This document shows, one piece after another, positions 33,922-37,657 of a stretch of DNA of 37,657 nucleotides. The DNA comes from an uncultured Eubacterium sp. Lineage in GTDB: Bacteria; Bacillota; Clostridia; Lachnospirales; Lachnospiraceae. Under the pieces are notes generated by a model. It was not told the origin of the DNA. It made no database searches and saw only the letters and a program-made list of their open reading frames with translations. The first letter of the stretch is position 1; each line of letters starts with the position of its first letter. A program made the position numbers and the translations under genes. The DNA lies in the NCBI GenBank assembly GCA_910577225.1, contig CAJTMV010000039.1, positions 1-37,657 of the forward strand. Reading direction: 5' to 3'.

Positions 33922-35690
33922 TTGGTAAAGTATTAGAAAGTTCTGCATTAGAGATTACGACGCGCATGGAGTTTGACGATTTTGAAAAGAATAAAGATAA
34001 TTTGAAAATAGGAAAATATCTTCAAATTTCTATTGGGAATCATGAATCTTTGATAGCTTCTATAAAAGGGATTAAAGCTATTGCAGACAATGACAATAAA
34101 GAAAAATATATAATGACAGCGGAACCAATAGGTATAATTGATGACAATGGCTTTGCGCCGGGTAGCACATTATTGACATCACCAACAGAACCTGTTGATA
34201 TTGCGGGACAAGATGTATTAGATAAAATATTTCAAGATAACAAAAAATACTCTTTTCCATTAGGTCATTTGGTTCAAAATAGGGAAGTTAAGTTGAATAT
34301 TGATGGAAATACTTTTTTTAGTAAACATATAGGAATCGTTGGCTCGACAGGGTCTGGTAAGTCATGTACTGTCGCAAAAATTTTGCAGGAAGCAGTGGGA
34401 ATACAAGAAGCAGGCAACATAAATATTTTGCAGCAGAAAAATGCACATATTATTATTTTTGATATTCATTCGGAATATAAATCCGCATTTACGTTAACAG
34501 ACGAACAAAAATTTTCACTGAATTATCTAGATGTAGAAAAGTTGAAATTGCCATATTGGCTAATGAACAGTGAAGAGTTGGAGTCTATTTTTATTGAAAG
34601 CAATGAAGCAAATTCGCATAATCAAATTTCACAGTTTAGACGAGCCGTAATTTTGAATAAAGAAAAATATAATCCATCATTATCGAAAGTCACATATGAT
34701 ACTCCTGTCTATTTTAGCATAGAAGAAGTGTACAATTACATTAGCAATATGAATGATGAGGTTATTAGTAAGGTTGCCAATGAAGAACAGGTTCCGAAGA
34801 TAATTAATGATAATGGAGAAATAGAGGTAATTAAAGATAAAAGGCTCTATTTTGAGAAAAAACAAAAATTTATTCCAGTATCACAAACAAAGGATACAAA
34901 GGCATCAGGCGGACCATTTAATGGGGAATTTAATAGATTTATATCCAGATTAGATAATAAAATTAATGACCGAAGATTAGAGTTTTTAATGAAACCGCAA
35001 AAAGAAAATGGAGATGATTATACATCCGATGATTTTGATGAAATATTAAAACAATTTTTAGGATATTTAAATAAAGCAAATGTTAGTATTATTGATTTGA
35101 GTGGGGTACCATTTGAGGTGTTATCAATTACAATTAGTTTGATTTCACGTATTATTTTTGATTTTTGTTTTCATTTTTCAAAACTGAAACATGAGAGAAG
35201 TGAAGTGAATGATGTTCCATTTATGATTGTATGTGAAGAAGCACATAATTACGTGCCTAGAAGTGGAAGTGTTGACTATGCTGCATCTAAAAAGTCTATT
35301 GAACGTATTGCTAAGGAAGGAAGAAAATACGGAATCAGTTTGATGGTGGTTAGTCAAAGACCTAGTGAAGTATCTGATACAATTTTTGCACAATGTAATA
35401 ATTTTATAGCTTTACGACTTACCAATACATCAGATCAGTCTTATATAAAGAGTTTGTTGCCCAATAATACCAGTGCAGTTGCTGATATTCTACCTACATT
35501 ACAACCAGGACAATGCCTTATGGTGGGAGATGCCAGCCCAATACCCGCGATTGTTCAATTAGAAAAACCTAATCCAGAACCTCAATCGAAAAATGTTGAT
35601 GTTTATGATGTTTGGAAAGAAGATTGGAAAGAAATTGATAAGAATGAACCAATAACATTAAACGATGTTTTGAAAAGGTGGAGAAAATAA
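33918..35690 (+). CDS. HerA/FtsK-type ATPase (DUF87)
   Basis: A 590-residue ATPase. An N-terminal HAS-barrel-like region covers about 1-110, the Walker A GSTGSGKS is at 142-149, Walker B with catalytic glutamates (FMIVCEEAHNYVP) at about 434-446, followed by the HerA blocks GRKYGISLMVVSQRPSEVSDTIFAQCNNFIALRLTN and a C-terminal stalk. HerA proteins form hexameric DNA pumps; in bacteria, versions paired with SIR2, DUF4297 or NurA-type nucleases act in anti-phage defence. It is translationally coupled to the upstream nuclease-like gene by ATGA, which suggests a stoichiometric complex. A middle insertion (about 280-340) is unusually lysine- and glutamate-rich. Confidence 0.88.
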   Translation: MIGKVLESSALEITTRMEFDDFEKNKDNLKIGKYLQISIGNHESLIASIKGIKAIADNDNKEKYIMTAEPIGIIDDNGFAPGSTLLTSPTEPVDIAGQDVLDKIFQDNKKYSFPLGHLVQNREVKLNIDGNTFFSKHIGIVGSTGSGKSCTVAKILQEAVGIQEAGNINILQQKNAHIIIFDIHSEYKSAFTLTDEQKFSLNYLDVEKLKLPYWLMNSEELESIFIESNEANSHNQISQFRRAVILNKEKYNPSLSKVTYDTPVYFSIEEVYNYISNMNDEVISKVANEEQVPKIINDNGEIEVIKDKRLYFEKKQKFIPVSQTKDTKASGGPFNGEFNRFISRLDNKINDRRLEFLMKPQKENGDDYTSDDFDEILKQFLGYLNKANVSIIDLSGVPFEVLSITISLISRIIFDFCFHFSKLKHERSEVNDVPFMIVCEEAHNYVPRSGSVDYAASKKSIERIAKEGRKYGISLMVVSQRPSEVSDTIFAQCNNFIALRLTNTSDQSYIKSLLPNNTSAVADILPTLQPGQCLMVGDASPIPAIVQLEKPNPEPQSKNVDVYDVWKEDWKEIDKNEPITLNDVLKRWRK

Positions 35691-35757
35691 AAATATTGAG
35701 TAAGCTTGTAGTGGGGAATAATGATAGGAAGTGGAACGGGATATGGAGGTGAATATA

Positions 35758-36774
35758 ATGGCGAAGAAAACAGAGATAGTTATGGACGAGTATATTGATG
35801 TCTTAGAGAAAATAAAAGAACGAATTACGAAAGCACAGTATCAGGTAATGACAAATGCAAATGTTGAACGCAATATTTTGTTTTGGAACATAGGAAATGT
35901 AATTCTTCAATATAGCCAATGGGGAAATAAATTTGTCGAAACGTTATCGAAAGATTTGAGAATGACTTATCCAAGCAGAGAAGGATATTCCGTTAGAAAT
36001 CTTAATTATATGAAGCCGTTCGCACGTCGAATACCATCTGAGAAAATTTTGCATCAGGGTGGTGCAAAAATTAGTTGGCGTGCAATAAAATTGCTGATAG
36101 ATAAGACGGAAAATTTAGAAGAACATATGTGGTATACACAGCAATGTTTGGAAAACGGATGGTCTAGCACTGTACTTTCACATCAGATAGAAAGTGATCT
36201 GTATTACAGACAGGCATTAGCAGATAAAACAACAAATTTTAAGGAACAGTTAGCCAATCCATTCAGTGAACAAGCAGAAGAAATTATTAAAGACCCATAT
36301 ATTTTTGATTTTATACCGAATGCGAAAAAACTTAGAGAGACGGAGTTAGAAGATGCCCTTGTCCAACAGATAACAAAGTTGTTATTGGAATTTGGGTCAG
36401 GCTTTGCTTTTATGGGGCGGCAGTATCCGATTCAAGTTGGAAAAAGAGAGTTTTTCATCGACTTATTATTTTATAATGTGAAATTGCATTGTTATTTTGT
36501 GGTAGAGTTAAAAACAGTAGAATTTGAGCCAGAGTTTGCTGGAAAGTTATCTTTTTATTTATCAGCAGTCGATGGAGAATTGAAATCGCCGAATGATAAT
36601 CCTACGATTGGATTGTTATTATGTAAAGGTAAAGATAAAATGGTAGCGGAATATGCTTTGAAAGATGTAAACAAACCAATGGGAGTAAGTGAATACAAAC
36701 TTTCCAATCATGTTTCAGAGGAATTACAGGACAAGTTGCCATCGATTGAAGATATTGAAAAAAGACTCAATTGA
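35758..36774 (+). CDS. PDDEXK nuclease-domain protein, DUF1016/YhcG family
   Basis: A 338-residue protein. The N-terminal DUF1016 domain (about 1-170) includes NIGNVILQYSQWG and MWYTQQCLENGWSSTVLSHQIESDLY. The C-terminal PD-(D/E)XK nuclease domain has D235 (FFIDLLFYN) and E250-x-K252 (VVELKT), so the active-site residues are intact. YhcG proteins are frequent in defence islands and near restriction-modification genes; the exact role is unsettled. ATG 35758 follows GGAGGTG; an ATG at 35731 lacks such a site. The 67-bp gap to the ATPase gene and the same strand suggest one operon. The segment at residues 97-104 is encoded by a palindromic 26-bp repeat also found at the stop codon. Confidence 0.85.
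   Translation: MAKKTEIVMDEYIDVLEKIKERITKAQYQVMTNANVERNILFWNIGNVILQYSQWGNKFVETLSKDLRMTYPSREGYSVRNLNYMKPFARRIPSEKILHQGGAKISWRAIKLLIDKTENLEEHMWYTQQCLENGWSSTVLSHQIESDLYYRQALADKTTNFKEQLANPFSEQAEEIIKDPYIFDFIPNAKKLRETELEDALVQQITKLLLEFGSGFAFMGRQYPIQVGKREFFIDLLFYNVKLHCYFVVELKTVEFEPEFAGKLSFYLSAVDGELKSPNDNPTIGLLLCKGKDKMVAEYALKDVNKPMGVSEYKLSNHVSEELQDKLPSIEDIEKRLN
36044..36069 (+). repeat. 26-bp palindromic repeat, copy 1 (inside the DUF1016 gene)
   Basis: Identical to 36774-36799. Arms TTTTGCATCA and TGGTGCAAAA around a GGG loop make a 10-bp hairpin with one T-G pair. In the gene it encodes residues 97-104 (ILHQGGAK). Confidence 0.9.
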
Positions 36775-36799
36775 AATTTTGCATCAGGGTGGTGCAAAA
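36774..36799 (+). repeat. 26-bp palindromic repeat, copy 2 (at the DUF1016 stop codon)
   Basis: Begins on the last base of the TGA stop and is identical over 26 bp to 36044-36069. With flanking bases the stem grows to 12 bp (36775-36801). It could form an mRNA 3' hairpin, though no T-run follows. Confidence 0.9.
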
Positions 36800-37246
36800 T
36801 TGATGGAACTTATATTTTGTGGGAAAAGGGTTGCACGTACGGTATTACTACTGTATAAATGTTGCCCATATTTCCGTAATTTTGTGGGGATATGTTCTAA
36901 TTTAGTACGCATGTGGAGTGTGTAGTGTTGATGTCAAGGGTTGAAAAGTAGGTGTGTGAAAAGGCTCTGATTTCAAGGGGGTTGTGGCATTTGAAGAGAG
37001 GTTTTCCAATGTTAGTAATTCTGTTAAATGCCGTAAAATTAAGGCTTTGGGAACATATCGAATGACATAGTTGAGTTGACAGAATGACTTTAGGGGCAGG
37101 TTGTGTAGACAGGATTATTGTGGTTGACAGGATTGATACATAGAAAAGAAACGGACACATTAAAACAAAGCCGATGAACAAGTGAGAGATCATAGAGACT
37201 GTAAAAAATTTTGTGTCTATGAGCAAAAAAATTTTCTTGATATGAA
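36800..37246. other. Non-coding AT-rich spacer, probable mobile-element debris
   Basis: No believable gene on either strand. It contains three imperfect copies of TTGACAGGAT (37076-37085, 37106-37115, 37124-37133), and near 37196-37220 a GAGACTG...TGTGTC segment that resembles, by eye, the ends of IS256-family elements. This suggests leftover transposon sequence next to the truncated transposase. Confidence 0.4.
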
Positions 37247-37657
37247 TTAGATATGTAGAAAAATGTTGTCGCGCTCTTGGATCTGGTCATGGATATCCCT
37301 TGTGCTCATGCCCCTTGCGTAAAGAGAGATTATTTTTTCCTCAATGCCGGATATATCCTTCTTATATTTAGGGATAAGCTTTGGCTCAAATTCCCCCTCA
37401 CGGTCTCTTGGGACATCAATCTGAAATTCACCATACTGGCTCTTGAGTGTTTTTGTAGAATGACCATTACGCTTGTTGGATGTCCTGACATCACCCTTGT
37501 GATTTTTTGCATAACCAAGTGATGCGTCCAGTTCTGCTTCCATAAGTTCCTGAAGTATGTCTTTGAAACTGTCCCTGAGCAGGGTGTAGACATCGGCTAC
37601 GCTGTTAAGGTTGTTATCTGCAATAATCTGTCGAATTTGTTCCTTTGCTACTGGCAT
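37247..37657 (-). pseudogene. IS256-family transposase, 3'-truncated remnant
   Basis: From an ATG at the very edge of the window, 136 residues run leftwards. They match the N-terminal part of IS256/Mutator-type transposases (KEQIRQIIADNNL, LMEAELDASLGY, KTLKSQYGEFQIDVPRDR, LIPKY, ARGMSTRDIHDQIQ). The similarity stops abruptly after DHDQIQ-type sequence near 37280, before the DDE catalytic core; complete family members are about 390-410 residues. The element cannot encode active transposase unless another copy supplies it. Sequence upstream of the ATG lies outside the window. Confidence 0.85.

Noticed and set aside
36689..36925. 78-codon frame containing a second ILHQGGAK
   Set aside because: Most of it lies in another frame of the DUF1016 gene; the shared peptide comes only from the 26-bp DNA repeat. 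No ribosome binding site.
36897..37226. 109-codon minus-strand frame in the right-hand spacer
   Set aside because: Internal repeats such as ILST reflect the TTGACAGGAT-like DNA repeats; no ribosome binding site and no family resemblance.
1..37657. CRISPR array, tRNA or rRNA genes, prophage genes
   Set aside because: No regularly spaced repeats, tRNA cloverleaf or rRNA-like sequence was seen; no capsid, tail or integrase genes are present.

Overview
The window looks like chromosome from a Gram-positive anaerobe of the class Clostridia, most likely a Lachnospiraceae-type gut bacterium. The reasons are the S10-spc-alpha ribosomal gene order, strong AGGAGG-type ribosome binding sites, sigma-A promoters of the TTG...N17...TATAAT kind, a zinc-type S14, an enlarged L17, and MutS2, YhaM and OmpR/PhoB-type two-component genes. 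This placement is inferred from gene content; there is no rRNA gene to confirm it.

Layout. Positions 1-3074 are an accessory flank: a secreted NlpC/P60-like protein, a lipoprotein, and a minus-strand class I methyltransferase translationally coupled to the wreck of a two-component system, in which a response-regulator N-terminus is joined to a histidine-kinase C-terminus. Positions 3246-16200 are the S10-spc cluster, with a good promoter and a roughly 270-nt leader ahead of rpsJ, then rpsJ-rplC-rplD-rplW-rplB-rpsS-rplV-rpsC-rplP-rpmC-rpsQ-rplN-rplX-rplE-rpsZ-rpsH-rplF-rplR-rpsE-rpmD-rplO-secY-adk-map-infA. A terminator follows infA. Two unrelated genes, a Na/Pi cotransporter-like protein and a HipA-like kinase, then split the cluster. 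It resumes at 19688 with its own promoter: rpmJ-rpsM-rpsK-rpsD-rpoA-rplQ, closed by a strong terminator. The long spacers before rpsM and rplQ are rich in hairpins.

Positions 23494-28079 (minus strand) hold mutS2 and an OmpR/PhoB-type regulator with its sensor kinase. On the plus strand there follow a membrane-anchored HtrA-like protein whose catalytic triad appears lost, the YhaM exoribonuclease, and RlmD with a C-terminal extension.

From 32611 the base composition becomes markedly AT-rich. An accessory island begins 25 nt after the rlmD stop codon: a PD-(D/E)XK-like protein of DUF4297/Cap4 type, a HerA/FtsK-type ATPase overlapping it by ATGA, and a DUF1016/YhcG nuclease. I read this as a probable anti-phage defence operon related to the described HerA-nuclease systems. 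A 26-bp palindromic sequence occurs inside the DUF1016 gene and again exactly at its stop codon. The window ends in a 3'-truncated IS256-family transposase, which supports this end being a mobile, rearranged region.
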